The position numbers were made by a program, and so were the translations under genes. This document shows, piece after piece, positions 1 to 8,085 of a stretch of 64,000 nt of DNA. The notes below the pieces were generated by a model that worked only from the letters and a program-made list of their open reading frames with translations, searched no databases and was not told where the DNA came from. The DNA is from Fodinicurvata halophila (GTDB lineage: Bacteria; Pseudomonadota; Alphaproteobacteria; Kiloniellales; DSM-21159), in contig NZ_JBHSCW010000011.1 in NCBI RefSeq assembly GCF_042651425.1, positions 62,001 through 126,000 of the forward strand, read 5' to 3'. How positions within the stretch are numbered: the first letter of the stretch is position 1; each line of letters starts with the position of its first letter.

Positions 1-545
1 TGACGCTGTTCCCAGACCATCTGGCTGTAGATGCTGGGGCCCAGGATCTTGCGTCCCTCGGCATCGAGGCGAGCCAGCAGGTCCAAATCGATGAAACTGT
101 CATTGAGTGGACTGATCAGGATGTCGGCCAGAACATGACCCAGGCGCGAGAGATGCGAATCACTGCCGGGCGTGTCGATGATCAGGCAGTCGCAATCCTC
201 CAGCCGGGCAACCGCGGCGTTCAGGCGCTCCTCCTCCTCGGCCCGGGCCTCTGACCCGTTATCCAGTGTTGAGCCCAGCACCTTCTCCAGCTTCGGCATC
301 TGGAGAGACAGACCCTGGGACTCCACGAACGCAGTGCGGTTCTCGACATAGCGCGAGAGGGTTCCCTGGCGCGCATCCAGGTCGATGATGCCTACGCTTC
401 GGCCCGCATTCATCAATGCGACGGCCAGGTGCATGGCTGTGGTGGACTTGCCCGAGCCCCCCTTCTCGTTTCCCAGGACGATATAGCGTGCCTTCGCGAC
501 ATCCGCGGAAAGATTGATGGATGGATTGGCGGAAATGCTGCTCAC
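1..545 (-). CDS. mipZ: Division-plane positioning ATPase MipZ (partial, C-terminus outside window)
   Basis: This is a ParA/MinD-type P-loop ATPase that in alphaproteobacteria forms a polar gradient and inhibits FtsZ, so that the ring assembles at midcell. Reading from a GTG at 545, residues 23-36 give a deviant Walker A (LGNEKGGSGKSTTA). Switch I follows (IIDLDARQGTLSRY), and then LIIDTPGSDSHLSRLGH and ADILISPLNDSFIDLDLL, which are MipZ-specific compared with other ParA proteins. An in-frame TAA lies just upstream, so GTG is the only good start; GGGGAG lies about 10 bases before it. About 181 residues are visible of the usual 270 or so, and the gene runs off the left edge. It is divergent from the TRAP genes. 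Confidence 0.93.
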   Translation of the reverse strand, partial: MSSISANPSINLSADVAKARYIVLGNEKGGSGKSTTAMHLAVALMNAGRSVGIIDLDARQGTLSRYVENRTAFVESQGLSLQMPKLEKVLGSTLDNGSEARAEEEERLNAAVARLEDCDCLIIDTPGSDSHLSRLGHVLADILISPLNDSFIDLDLLARLDAEGRKILGPSIYSQMVWEQR

Positions 546-581
546 GATCTCTGACGACTCCCCATGACTTCCCCTTTATCC

Positions 582-596
582 GCATATCCTATATGC
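582..596. promoter_or_regulatory. Palindrome upstream of mipZ
   Basis: GCATAT-CCT-ATATGC is a perfect 6-bp inverted repeat with a 3-base spacer, about 40 bases upstream of the mipZ start. It could be an operator or part of the mipZ promoter. The binding protein is unknown. The rest of 546-907 shows no gene I can support. Confidence 0.25.
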
Positions 597-907
597 CGCT
601 TCACGAAAAGGCGGCAAACATGCACTGGAACGAGATCGCTCGAATATAGCGTTGCACGGACATCCAGCAGGAAATACCCGCTAAAGCTGTATCAGTCGGC
701 GAGCGACAGTAACTTTAGTTTGCTTTCTGCACTCACAACTGTATGTTTTTGCCATAGCTGGGTACCAAAGCTTACCGGCAGCAAGACCGGTTGCAAACAG
801 GGAGGAACGCTGGCTGGCCTGCCACATTCGACCCGGCTCGGCCACCACGGACACTCGAAGGCGCATGCCATTCGAGCCCATTCCCGACCCCTGCAACCGG
901 ATCCTCC

Positions 908-936
908 TTGACAGTCGGTACAGCTACGGTTGTACC
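908..936 (+). promoter_or_regulatory. Candidate sigma-70 promoter and operator for the TAXI-TRAP gene
   Basis: TTGACA at 908-913 is followed after 17 bases by TGTACC at 931-936, a weak -10 element. The -10 hexamer is also the right arm of an inverted repeat, GGTACA-N7-TGTACC (918-923 and 931-936). A bound regulator there would cover the promoter. It lies 37 bases upstream of the TAXI start codon. Confidence 0.4.
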
Positions 937-972
937 CCACACCCCTGATTTGAAAAGGGAGGAACCATAGGA

Positions 973-1977
973 ATGAAATTTTCATATCTCACAAAACTGG
1001 GAACCGCCAGCGCGGCTCTCGTCATGGCCAGCGCCATGGCCAGCGGAGCCATTGCACAGGACACAAGTGACTGGCCGGATTCCGTAACTGTCGGAACCGC
1101 CAGCCAGGGCGGCACCTACTTCATCTACGGGGCCGGCTGGGCCGATCTCGTGCAGGAAGAACTGGACATCCGGACGTCCTCCGAGGCCACTGGCGGCCCG
1201 GTCCAGAACATGGCGCTGGTCAATGCTGGCGACCTTGAGTTCGGCATGACCACCATGGGACCGGGCTACGATTCCTGGATCGGCGAGAACGAAATCGCAC
1301 CGGGCGTCGAAATGCGTGACGTGCGGGCCCTGTTCCCGATGTACCAGACGCCCTTCCAGATCATTGCCCTTGCGGATTCGGGAATCGATTCCGTCGATGA
1401 CTTGGACGGCGCAACGGTTGGTGTTGGGCCGCGCGGCGGCACGCCGGGCACCTACTTCCCGCGCTTCTTCGAACAGCTGGGCATCGATATCGAGCCGCAG
1501 TACGGGGGTGCCAGCGACCTGGGCAGCCAGCTTCAGGACGGCCTGATCGATGCCTTCGCCTTCGGCGCCGGAATCCCGATCGCGGCCTTCAGCGAGGTTG
1601 CCGCTCAGCGGGATGTGAACATCTTCTCGTTCAACGACGAACAGATCCAGACGCTGCTGGACGAGAACCCGTCCCTGGCGCCGTTCACGGTCCCCGGTGA
1701 CACCTATGATGCCATCCAGGAGGACCAGGACACCGTGGCCATGTGGAATTTCGCGATTGCCAACAAGGAAATCCCGAAGAGCCTCGGCTACGAGATCATG
1801 AAGGTCGTGCTCGACAACAACGACCGCATGATGGAGGTCCACAAGTCAGCCAAGGAAACGCTGCCCAAACATTACGACAAGAACAGCTTCATGTACTTCC
1901 ACCCAGGCGCGGTGCAGTACTTCCGGGAGAAGGGATACGAGATCGACGAGGATCTCATTCCGCCTGAAATGAAGTAG
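973..1977 (+). CDS. TAXI-family TRAP transporter solute-binding protein
   Basis: Periplasmic receptor of a TRAP transporter that delivers a carboxylated or amino-acid-type solute to the membrane subunits. The 334-residue product starts with a Sec signal peptide (basic MKFSYLTK, hydrophobic core, predicted cleavage after AIA near residue 28). The TAXI hallmark VGTASQGGTYFIYGAGWADL follows at once, and VGVGPRGGTPGTYFPRFFEQ lies near residues 155-175. The length is typical of the family. GGGAGGAA precedes the ATG. The fused TRAP permease lies 116 bases downstream beyond a strong hairpin, which may set a higher receptor-to-permease ratio. The substrate cannot be told from the sequence. Confidence 0.93.
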   Translation: MKFSYLTKLGTASAALVMASAMASGAIAQDTSDWPDSVTVGTASQGGTYFIYGAGWADLVQEELDIRTSSEATGGPVQNMALVNAGDLEFGMTTMGPGYDSWIGENEIAPGVEMRDVRALFPMYQTPFQIIALADSGIDSVDDLDGATVGVGPRGGTPGTYFPRFFEQLGIDIEPQYGGASDLGSQLQDGLIDAFAFGAGIPIAAFSEVAAQRDVNIFSFNDEQIQTLLDENPSLAPFTVPGDTYDAIQEDQDTVAMWNFAIANKEIPKSLGYEIMKVVLDNNDRMMEVHKSAKETLPKHYDKNSFMYFHPGAVQYFREKGYEIDEDLIPPEMK

Positions 1978-1990
1978 TAACCGATCCCGA

Positions 1991-2030
1991 CCAGCCGGAA
2001 GCCCGCGGGCTTCCGGCTGGCTTTTTCCTT
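1991..2030 (+). terminator. Hairpin between TRAP receptor and permease genes
   Basis: A perfect inverted repeat (CCAGCCGGAAGCCCG at 1991-2005 and its complement at 2006-2020) is followed by CTTTTTCCTT. It is an intrinsic terminator or attenuator between receptor and permease, and so probably gives differential expression. Confidence 0.8.
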
Positions 2031-2093
2031 GCCGCCTGCAAACACTATAATCTCACGCATTACCATTAAGATTGTTCACCGGAAACGGCAGCG

Positions 2094-4325
2094 ATGGCCC
2101 GAGAAGACAACGACACGCACAAGGAAGACGCCTCGAAATCCGACGTCGCGGAAACCCTGAACGTCGAGAAGATCGACGATGAAGTGGTCGTTGCCAATGA
2201 ACGTGACCCGAAAAGCTGGCGCGGGTGGTTCATTTTCACAGCTTGCGTGGCCTATGCCGCCTTCCATCTGATCACACTCAACATCTTTCCCATGGAAACC
2301 TGGTCCTTCCGGATCACGCACGTCGCCGGGGCACTGGTGATCGGGTTCATCCTGATGGCCGCGCGCAAGTTCCAGGATACGGAAACCGGCGGCAACGTCG
2401 GCTGGTCACCCTCCAAGCTGGAACTCCTGCCGGGAATCGTCGGCGGCCTTCTGATCCTGGGGGCAACCCTGCTCTCTCTCTATGCCGCGCACATTGTCGT
2501 GATCCAGGGCCAGATGGCACCACCGCCCTGGGTCTGGGAATACGCCAGCATCGGCACCTTCGCCGCCTTCATTGTCGCGATCCTCAGCAGCTGGGCCTTC
2601 AAGCCGCAGGCACAGTACTTTGGCTGGTACGATGTGATCCTGGCGATCTGCAGTGTCCTGGTCTGCGTCTACCTGCTGATCAACCTGGCGGCGCTGCAAT
2701 CGCGCGCGGGCGTCATGCCCACCCCGCCGGATTTCTGGATCTCGCTGACCGGCATCCTGCTGATCATGGAACTGACCCGTCGTGTTGCGGGGATGCCGCT
2801 GGTTGTCATCGCGCTGGTCTTTATCGCCTATTCCTTCCTGGGCCCCTATCTGCCCGGGATTCTCGAGCACAGCGGCTACCGCGCCGCGCGCTTCTTCACC
2901 TACATCTACACGGATAACGGCATCCTGGGCCCGACGGTTGCCGTCTCCTCGACCTACATTATCCTGTTCATCATATTCGCCGCCTTCCTGCAGGAATCTC
3001 GGGTGGGCGAGTACTTCGTGAATTTCGCCTTCGCCGTTGCCGGTCGCACGCGCGGCGGTCCGGCCAAGGTGGCGGTCTTCTCCAGCGGTCTGATGGGCAT
3101 GATCAACGGGACCTCGGCCGGCAATGTGGTGGCCACGGGGTCGCTGACCATCCCGCTGATGAAGCGGGTCGGCTATCGCTCGCAGTCCGCCGCATCGATC
3201 GAAGCGGCCGCCTCCACCGGCGGACAGATCATGCCGCCGATCATGGGGGCCGGCGCCTTCATCATGGCCGAGATCACCGGCATCAAGTACACGGAACTGA
3301 TGATGTCGGCCATCATACCGGCCATCCTCTACTTTGCCGCCGTCTTCCTGATGGTCGACTTCGAGGCGCAGAAGCTGGGCATGCGCGGCCTGCCCTCCTC
3401 GGCCCTGCCGCGGATGGAAGAGATTCTCAAGAAGGTCTTCCTCTTCATCCCCATCATCATCCTGATCTATACCCTGCTGTCGGGGTATTCCGTCATCCGG
3501 GCGGGCACCATGTCGCTGATCGCCGCTGTGGTGGTCAGCTGGCTGACCCAGCACAGGATGGGACCGGTGCGCATCATCTCGGCCCTCAACCGGGCCTCGC
3601 GCATGGCCATCCAGCTGATCGCGGTGTGTGCCTGTGCCGGCATCATCGTGGGTGTGATCGGCCTGACCGGTGTCGGCCTGCGCTTTTCCTCGATGCTGCT
3701 CCAGTTGGCAGATACCAGCCAGCTGCTGGCACTGGCCTTCGCCATGGTGATCTCCATCATCCTGGGCATGGGAATGCCGACGACAGCCGCCTATGCCGTT
3801 GCTGCCTCGGTCATCGCGCCGGGCTTGATCCGTTTGGGTATCGATCCTCTGACCGCCCACTTCTTCGTCTTCTACTACGCGGTCATCTCGGCCATCACAC
3901 CTCCTGTAGCCCTGGCCGCCTATGCGGGAGCGGCGATCGCCGGTTCCGATCCCATGCGAACGTCGGTCACGGCCTTCAAGTTCGGTCTGGCGGCCTTCAT
4001 CGTGCCCTACATGTTCTTCTATGCACCGGGCCTGCTGCTACAGGCCGAGTGGCCGGAGATCACCCAGAACATGGTCACGGCCCTGGTCGGCATCTTCCTG
4101 TTGGCCTCGGCCGTGCAGGCCTGGTACTTCGGCCACGCTCGGATCTATGTCCGGATCCCCCTGCTGATCGCCGCGATCTCTATGATTTCCGGCGGTACGT
4201 ACACCGACATCTTCGGTATCGCGCTGGGGATCGGACTCTTCTTCTGGCAGAAACGCTTCGCCTCCACGGAGCCTCTGGAACAGCCGAAACAACCGGCACC
4301 TCCGCCCAGCCAACAGCAGGCATGA
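2094..4325 (+). CDS. TRAP transporter fused permease (DctQ-DctM fusion)
   Basis: Inner-membrane part of the TRAP system, a sodium-coupled secondary importer working with the TAXI receptor upstream. The 743-residue protein has a charged cytosolic N-terminus of about 45 residues and then many hydrophobic helices. The small DctQ-like domain occupies roughly residues 45-200. A DctM-like domain (AVAGRTRGGPAKVAVFSSGL, GMINGTSAGNVVATGSLTIP, AASTGGQIMPPIMGAGAFIM, GMGMPTTAAYAV) covers the rest. Fusion of the two membrane subunits is the usual arrangement with TAXI receptors. The C-terminus ends in a Pro/Gln-rich tail. Start ATG 2094 has only a weak GGAAA ribosome site. Confidence 0.93.
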   Translation: MAREDNDTHKEDASKSDVAETLNVEKIDDEVVVANERDPKSWRGWFIFTACVAYAAFHLITLNIFPMETWSFRITHVAGALVIGFILMAARKFQDTETGGNVGWSPSKLELLPGIVGGLLILGATLLSLYAAHIVVIQGQMAPPPWVWEYASIGTFAAFIVAILSSWAFKPQAQYFGWYDVILAICSVLVCVYLLINLAALQSRAGVMPTPPDFWISLTGILLIMELTRRVAGMPLVVIALVFIAYSFLGPYLPGILEHSGYRAARFFTYIYTDNGILGPTVAVSSTYIILFIIFAAFLQESRVGEYFVNFAFAVAGRTRGGPAKVAVFSSGLMGMINGTSAGNVVATGSLTIPLMKRVGYRSQSAASIEAAASTGGQIMPPIMGAGAFIMAEITGIKYTELMMSAIIPAILYFAAVFLMVDFEAQKLGMRGLPSSALPRMEEILKKVFLFIPIIILIYTLLSGYSVIRAGTMSLIAAVVVSWLTQHRMGPVRIISALNRASRMAIQLIAVCACAGIIVGVIGLTGVGLRFSSMLLQLADTSQLLALAFAMVISIILGMGMPTTAAYAVAASVIAPGLIRLGIDPLTAHFFVFYYAVISAITPPVALAAYAGAAIAGSDPMRTSVTAFKFGLAAFIVPYMFFYAPGLLLQAEWPEITQNMVTALVGIFLLASAVQAWYFGHARIYVRIPLLIAAISMISGGTYTDIFGIALGIGLFFWQKRFASTEPLEQPKQPAPPPSQQQA

Positions 4326-4339
4326 GCCCGGTTCCGACA

Positions 4340-4373
4340 TAAAAAAAACCGGGAAGCCAATGGCTTCCCGGTT
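4340..4373 (-). terminator. Terminator of the glycine-zipper lipoprotein gene
   Basis: A 12-bp stem (AACCGGGAAGCC at 4347-4358 and GGCTTCCCGGTT at 4362-4373) is followed on the minus strand by a run of eight T. It sits 27 bases after the minus-strand stop codon at 4400. On the plus strand no T-run follows, so it serves the minus strand mainly. Confidence 0.82.
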
Positions 4374-4399
4374 CACGGAAAAGACTGATAGGGGCAGGC

Positions 4400-4627
4400 T
4401 CAGTCTTCTTCGGATTGGTCGTAGAGATAACCGCCACCGGCACCCAACGCGCCGCCCAGAAGGGCTCCTGTCGTTGCGCTGCCGCCTGTGATCGCGCCCA
4501 GAGCCGCGCCGCCGGCCGCACCGGCCGCGCCCCCGCTCAGGGTACGCTGCTCCGTGGTGGACATGCCGGAACACCCAGCCAGGGTCAGACCGGCAATCGC
4601 TGTCAGGGCCAGAACGATCTGTTTCAT
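4400..4627 (-). CDS. Small glycine-zipper lipoprotein
   Basis: A 75-residue envelope protein. Residues 1-19 form a lipoprotein signal (MKQIVLALTAIAGLTLAGCS) with a lipobox LAGC, so Cys19 should be lipidated. The mature part is a glycine-zipper segment (GGAAGAAGGAALGAITGG, GALLGGALGAGGGYLYDQ) like those of Omp10/SlyB-type outer-membrane lipoproteins, ending in an acidic tail. A longer frame starting at 5020 exists, but the ATG at 4627 follows AGGAAGGAG and matches the lipoprotein signal. The exact function is unknown; an envelope-stress or structural role is inferred. Confidence 0.82.
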   Translation of the reverse strand: MKQIVLALTAIAGLTLAGCSGMSTTEQRTLSGGAAGAAGGAALGAITGGSATTGALLGGALGAGGGYLYDQSEED

Positions 4628-4800
4628 TCTCCAAGCTCCTTCCTTCAGTACTATGGCAAGGATCAAATGTAATCCTGCCCATGTATCGCCTTTCCATTTG
4701 GCGGCAATAAGGCAATCTTCAAGGCAGGCTTGTACTTTTGCTACACGCCCCCGATGCCATGAAAATAAAAACAGCCACTTATACTCATTCCGCTCAGTAA

Positions 4801-4866
4801 TGACACGTGCGTGACACAAGAAAGCCACGGGTGTTTTCGTATGAAACATTCTGCTTTTTTGTGTCA
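4801..4866. promoter_or_regulatory. TGACAC repeats in the lipoprotein-cbtA intergenic region
   Basis: TGACAC occurs at 4801 and 4812 (11 bp apart, one helical turn) and as GTGTCA at 4861. The 407-base divergent region 4628-5034 otherwise shows no gene. The spacing suggests an operator for one or both flanking genes, but no regulator is identified. Confidence 0.3.
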
Positions 4867-5034
4867 CTTTTCGCCTGCTTACCCCAAGAGCGCCAACGAA
4901 AGCGTATTTCTTCTCTCCGGTGCTGCATTCCGCCACTGTGTCCTTTAAGTGCGCGCAGCCGGCAATGATTGATTCCGCCAACCCCGGAGCGTTAACCTGA
5001 AAGTCTGTAAAATGCGCCATTGAAGGAAACGCCT

Positions 5035-5736
5035 GTGCTAAGCCGCATTCTCATTACCGGGCTGGTCGCAGGCTCTATAGCCGGACTCGCCGTCACTGTG
5101 CTGCAGTTCGCCACTCTGATGCCCCTGGTGCATCAGGCCGAGGTCTACGAAGCTGGCCATGGCGCAAACGAGACGCTCAGCATGCACGACAATATCCTGC
5201 AGGACCGGGACCAGGCCGGTGTGTTTGGAAAAAGCCTGCTGACACTGCTGTCCAACGGCATGACCGGAATCGGATTCGGGTTGGTGATTGCCGCGGGCAT
5301 GAGCCTGGTGGGCCGCCCCCGGGCCTGGCATGGCCTGCTCTGGGGTATCGGCGGCTTCCTGGCCTGGAGCCTGCTGCCTGCACTCGGCGTTCCACCTCGC
5401 CTGCCGGGCGTGGAGGAGGCTCCGCTGCTTGAGCGCCAGTCCTGGTTCCTGGCCACGGCGCTTTGCAGCTCGGCGGGACTGTTGGCCCTGGTGCTGTTGC
5501 GACCGCATTGGCTGAAACCGATAGGCCTGGCCCTGCTGGCCCTGCCACATGTCTACGGCGCTCCTGCCGTCCCGGCCGTGCAGAGCAGCATCCCGCCGGA
5601 GCTCAGCGAGCAGTTCCTGCTTGCCTCGCTCAGCACCTCAGCGGGGTTCTGGTTGTTGCTGGGAATCATTTCCAGCAGCATCTTCCGCACGCTTGCGCGC
5701 GAGCGTGTGGGGAACCTGGCCTGCGAGCCCGGTTGA
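5035..5736 (+). CDS. cbtA: CbtA-like membrane protein (putative cobalt transporter subunit)
   Basis: A roughly 233-residue integral membrane protein matching CbtA: N-terminal helix LSRILITGLVAGSIAGLAVTVLQF, then a loop with MPLVHQAEVYE, and later helices including GMTGIGFGLVIAAGMSL and HGLLWGIGGFLAWSLLPALG with the family motif LGVPPRLPG. CbtA is linked to cobalt uptake because it often lies under cobalamin control. GTG 5035 is chosen over TTG 5020 because GAAGGAAA lies just before it and the helix then begins at the N-terminus. The usual small partner CbtB is not found next to it. Confidence 0.75.
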   Translation: MLSRILITGLVAGSIAGLAVTVLQFATLMPLVHQAEVYEAGHGANETLSMHDNILQDRDQAGVFGKSLLTLLSNGMTGIGFGLVIAAGMSLVGRPRAWHGLLWGIGGFLAWSLLPALGVPPRLPGVEEAPLLERQSWFLATALCSSAGLLALVLLRPHWLKPIGLALLALPHVYGAPAVPAVQSSIPPELSEQFLLASLSTSAGFWLLLGIISSSIFRTLARERVGNLACEPG

Positions 5737-5762
5737 CGCTCCCCCTTGCGTCCCAGCGCGTT

Positions 5763-6410
5763 TCAGGCCGGCTTTCGGGCTTGCTCCATGGCCCGGCGCA
5801 AGCCTCGGGCGGCCGCCTCGGGATCCTCCGCGGCACAGATGGCCGAAACCACTGCCACGCCGGCCACTCCAGCAGCGACAAGGTCCGGGACATCCCCCTC
5901 CCGGACTCCACCGATCGCCACCACCGGCAGGCTAGAAGCGCGGCAGATCGCCCCCACTCCCTGTGCCGCGATCGGGGTCTTGGCATCCGCCTTGCTGGTC
6001 GTGGCATGAACCGGACCGGCACCAAGGTAGTCCACGATTCCAGGGTCGGCAGCTGCCGCGTCCTCGGGTCGCGAGCTGGACAGACCGACCAGCCGGTCGG
6101 GCCCCACGGACTGACGCACCAGTCGAGCTGACATGTCGTCCTGGCCCACATGCACGCCGGCCGCACCCAGGGCAATGGCCTCTTCCACCCGGTCGTTGAC
6201 GATCAGCGGCACGCCGGCCGGTTTCAGGAGAGTCTGCATGGCCCGGCCGAGTTCCACGAACCGCTGCCTGTCGGCCGTCTTGTCACGCAACTGCACCAGG
6301 GTAACGCCGCCCTTCAGGGCACGGGAAAGCATCTCTTCCAGGGTGTGATGCCTGACATCGTCGGGCCCCATGACGAGATAGACGGACAGATCGAAATCGG
6401 GTCGCTTCAT
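5763..6410 (-). CDS. thiE: Thiamine-phosphate synthase
   Basis: ThiE joins the HMP pyrimidine pyrophosphate and the thiazole phosphate to give thiamine monophosphate in the cytoplasm. The 215-residue TIM barrel shows VTLVQLRDK, VPLIVNDRVEEAIALGAAGVHVGQ split over two strands, GPVHATTSKADAKTP and VVAIGGV, all family motifs. ATG 6410 overlaps the stop codon of thiM (ATGA), so the two are translationally coupled. An upstream start at 6428 is possible but lies inside thiM. It is convergent with cbtA. Confidence 0.92.
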   Translation of the reverse strand: MKRPDFDLSVYLVMGPDDVRHHTLEEMLSRALKGGVTLVQLRDKTADRQRFVELGRAMQTLLKPAGVPLIVNDRVEEAIALGAAGVHVGQDDMSARLVRQSVGPDRLVGLSSSRPEDAAAADPGIVDYLGAGPVHATTSKADAKTPIAAQGVGAICRASSLPVVAIGGVREGDVPDLVAAGVAGVAVVSAICAAEDPEAAARGLRRAMEQARKPA

Positions 6411-7222
6411 GCGTCTGCCTCCAGCCACTGAATTGCCGCGCGTTCGTCCAATTCCCCGGGATGCATGCGATAGAGTGCATTCAGCAATTCCACCCGGAAG
6501 GAGCCTGGCGCATCGGCTGCCTTGCCGGCCGTCTCACCGGCCACGGCCATGCAGGCCAGCGCGTGACCGGTGGCAGCCAGGACATCCTCTTCCACCGCCA
6601 TGAAGGCAGCGGTTATGGCGGTCAGCGCACACCCGACCGCCGTGACCCGTGTCATCAGGGTATGGCCGCCGGCGACACGCAGAGCGCGCTGTCCGTCCGT
6701 GACGAAATCCTCTTCGCCTGTCACCGCCACGACAAGGCCGGTCTCGCTGGCCAGCCGGCTGGCCTCTGCTTCCACATCCGCCACGGACATCGTGGCCTCG
6801 ACACCCTTGCCGGTTCCAAGCGCGTTGTTGGCCAGGGCGGCAATCTCCGAAGCATTGCCGCGCACCAGCGAAGGACGGATCTTCAGCAGGCGCATGGCGT
6901 TGTCCATGCGAAAGCGGGTGGCCCCGCAGCCCACCGGATCCAGTATCCAGGGGGTCTCGTTCCCCAGGGCCTGGACCGCCGCGCTCACGGCCGCGTCCTG
7001 CCACTCCGGCGTGAAGGTGCCGATGTTGATCGCCAGCGCCCCGGCCAGGGAGACGAAATCCTCCACCTCCTCCTGCGCATGGGCCATCACGGGCGAAGCC
7101 CCGATGGCCAGTAGGGCGTTGGCGGCCAGGTCCATGGCCACGAGATTCGTGATGTTGTGAACCAGCGGGCCACGTTGCCGGATGGCGTCCAGGCTTCGCC
7201 CAGGGGATGGGTCTGTCAGCAT
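6407..7222 (-). CDS. thiM: Hydroxyethylthiazole kinase
   Basis: ThiM phosphorylates hydroxyethylthiazole, a salvage step that feeds ThiE. The 271-residue product has PLVHNITNLVAMDLAANALL near the N-terminus, GASPVMAHAQEEVEDF, WILDPVGCGATRFR, VVAVTGEEDFV and the catalytic-region sequence LMTRVTAVGCALTA. The open frame continues 83 codons upstream, but ATG 7222 gives the normal N-terminus and length. A thiM-thiE pair alone indicates thiazole salvage; no thiD, thiC or thiG is nearby. No TPP riboswitch is recognisable upstream. Confidence 0.92.
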   Translation of the reverse strand: MLTDPSPGRSLDAIRQRGPLVHNITNLVAMDLAANALLAIGASPVMAHAQEEVEDFVSLAGALAINIGTFTPEWQDAAVSAAVQALGNETPWILDPVGCGATRFRMDNAMRLLKIRPSLVRGNASEIAALANNALGTGKGVEATMSVADVEAEASRLASETGLVVAVTGEEDFVTDGQRALRVAGGHTLMTRVTAVGCALTAITAAFMAVEEDVLAATGHALACMAVAGETAGKAADAPGSFRVELLNALYRMHPGELDERAAIQWLEADA

Positions 7223-7376
7223 GCCTTTGAGCGCTCTCTTCAAGAATGTCCTGTCCGACAGATGGGCAGTCTGGCTGCCGATGAAAGGAAATGCACGCTT
7301 TTCCCTCGCCTCCGAGATTGTCCTGTCGCATCGAACAGGATATCTAGCGGGAGCGATGCAAGGGGACCGAAAGACC

Positions 7377-8042
7377 ATGACCCAATTGACAGACCATGCC
7401 CGCCTGACCGCCGCGACCCTGCTGGAGATCGAGGCCGTGCACTTCCGTCCGCAGGAGCCCTTTACCTTCACCTCGGGCCGGCGCAGCCCGGTCTATATCG
7501 ACTGCCGCAAGATCATCTCGTTTCCGCGGGCCCGCGCGGCCCTGATGGACCTGGCGGTGGAACGCCTGAGGCTGGAGGCAGGTGTCGAGGCCTTCGACGC
7601 CGTGGCCGGGGGCGAAACGGCCGGCATTCCCTTCGCCGCCTGGATCGCCGAGCGCCTCGGCTTGCCCATGGTCTACGTTCGCAAGAAGGCCAAGGGCTTC
7701 GGCCGCGACGCCCGCATTGAGGGGACCTTCCCCGAGGGCGCGCGCGTCCTGCTGGTCGAGGACCTGGCTACCGACGGCGGTTCGAAGCTGAGCTTCGTCG
7801 AGGCCCTGCGCGAGGCCGGAGCCAAGGTGGCGCACACCTTCGTCATCTTCCACTACGGCATCTTCCCGGAAGGCATCGCCCAACTGAGGGCACAGGGCGT
7901 GGAGTTGCACGCACTCTGCACCTGGCACGAGGCGCTGCAGGTAGCCGCCGAGCGCAAGTACCTGGATGAGGCCGGCATCCGCGAAGTGGAGTCCTTCCTG
8001 AACGACCCCGACGGCTGGTCAAGCGCACGCGAGGAGGCGTGA
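7377..8042 (+). CDS. pyrE: Orotate phosphoribosyltransferase
   Basis: Transfers the phosphoribosyl group from PRPP to orotate, giving OMP in pyrimidine synthesis. The 221-residue enzyme has FTFTSGRRSPVYIDCRKIIS near residues 25-45, VAGGETAGIPFAAWIAE, MVYVRKKAKGFGRDARIEG and the PRPP-binding loop VLLVEDLATDGGSK. ATG 7377 is used because AAGGGGA lies upstream and the protein start fits the family; frames open further upstream add no conserved sequence. It is divergent from thiM. Confidence 0.94.
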   Translation: MTQLTDHARLTAATLLEIEAVHFRPQEPFTFTSGRRSPVYIDCRKIISFPRARAALMDLAVERLRLEAGVEAFDAVAGGETAGIPFAAWIAERLGLPMVYVRKKAKGFGRDARIEGTFPEGARVLLVEDLATDGGSKLSFVEALREAGAKVAHTFVIFHYGIFPEGIAQLRAQGVELHALCTWHEALQVAAERKYLDEAGIREVESFLNDPDGWSSAREEA

Positions 8043-8085
8043 CTCGCCCCGGCCGGAGTCCACATCGCTCATTTTGAACAGGCCC

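Noticed and set aside
564..911. 115-codon open frame between mipZ and the TAXI gene
   Set aside because: No ribosome site, no domain and Ser/Arg/His-rich chance composition; it covers the promoter region.
2406..3860. 484-codon minus-strand open frame
   Set aside because: Antisense to the TRAP permease; Asp/His/Gln-rich translation without domains.
4628..5020. N-terminal extension of the lipoprotein to 206 residues
   Set aside because: The extension lacks conserved sequence, and the internal ATG 4627 has AGGAAGGAG and starts a perfect lipoprotein signal.
4900..5034. Possible cobalamin riboswitch upstream of cbtA
   Set aside because: Only GCCACTG is present; the AGCCAGGAGACC B12-box core is absent.
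7223..7376. Possible TPP riboswitch upstream of thiM
   Set aside because: The minus strand has a GGCGAGGGAA-like piece, but the CTGAGA and ACCTGAT elements of the THI box are missing.
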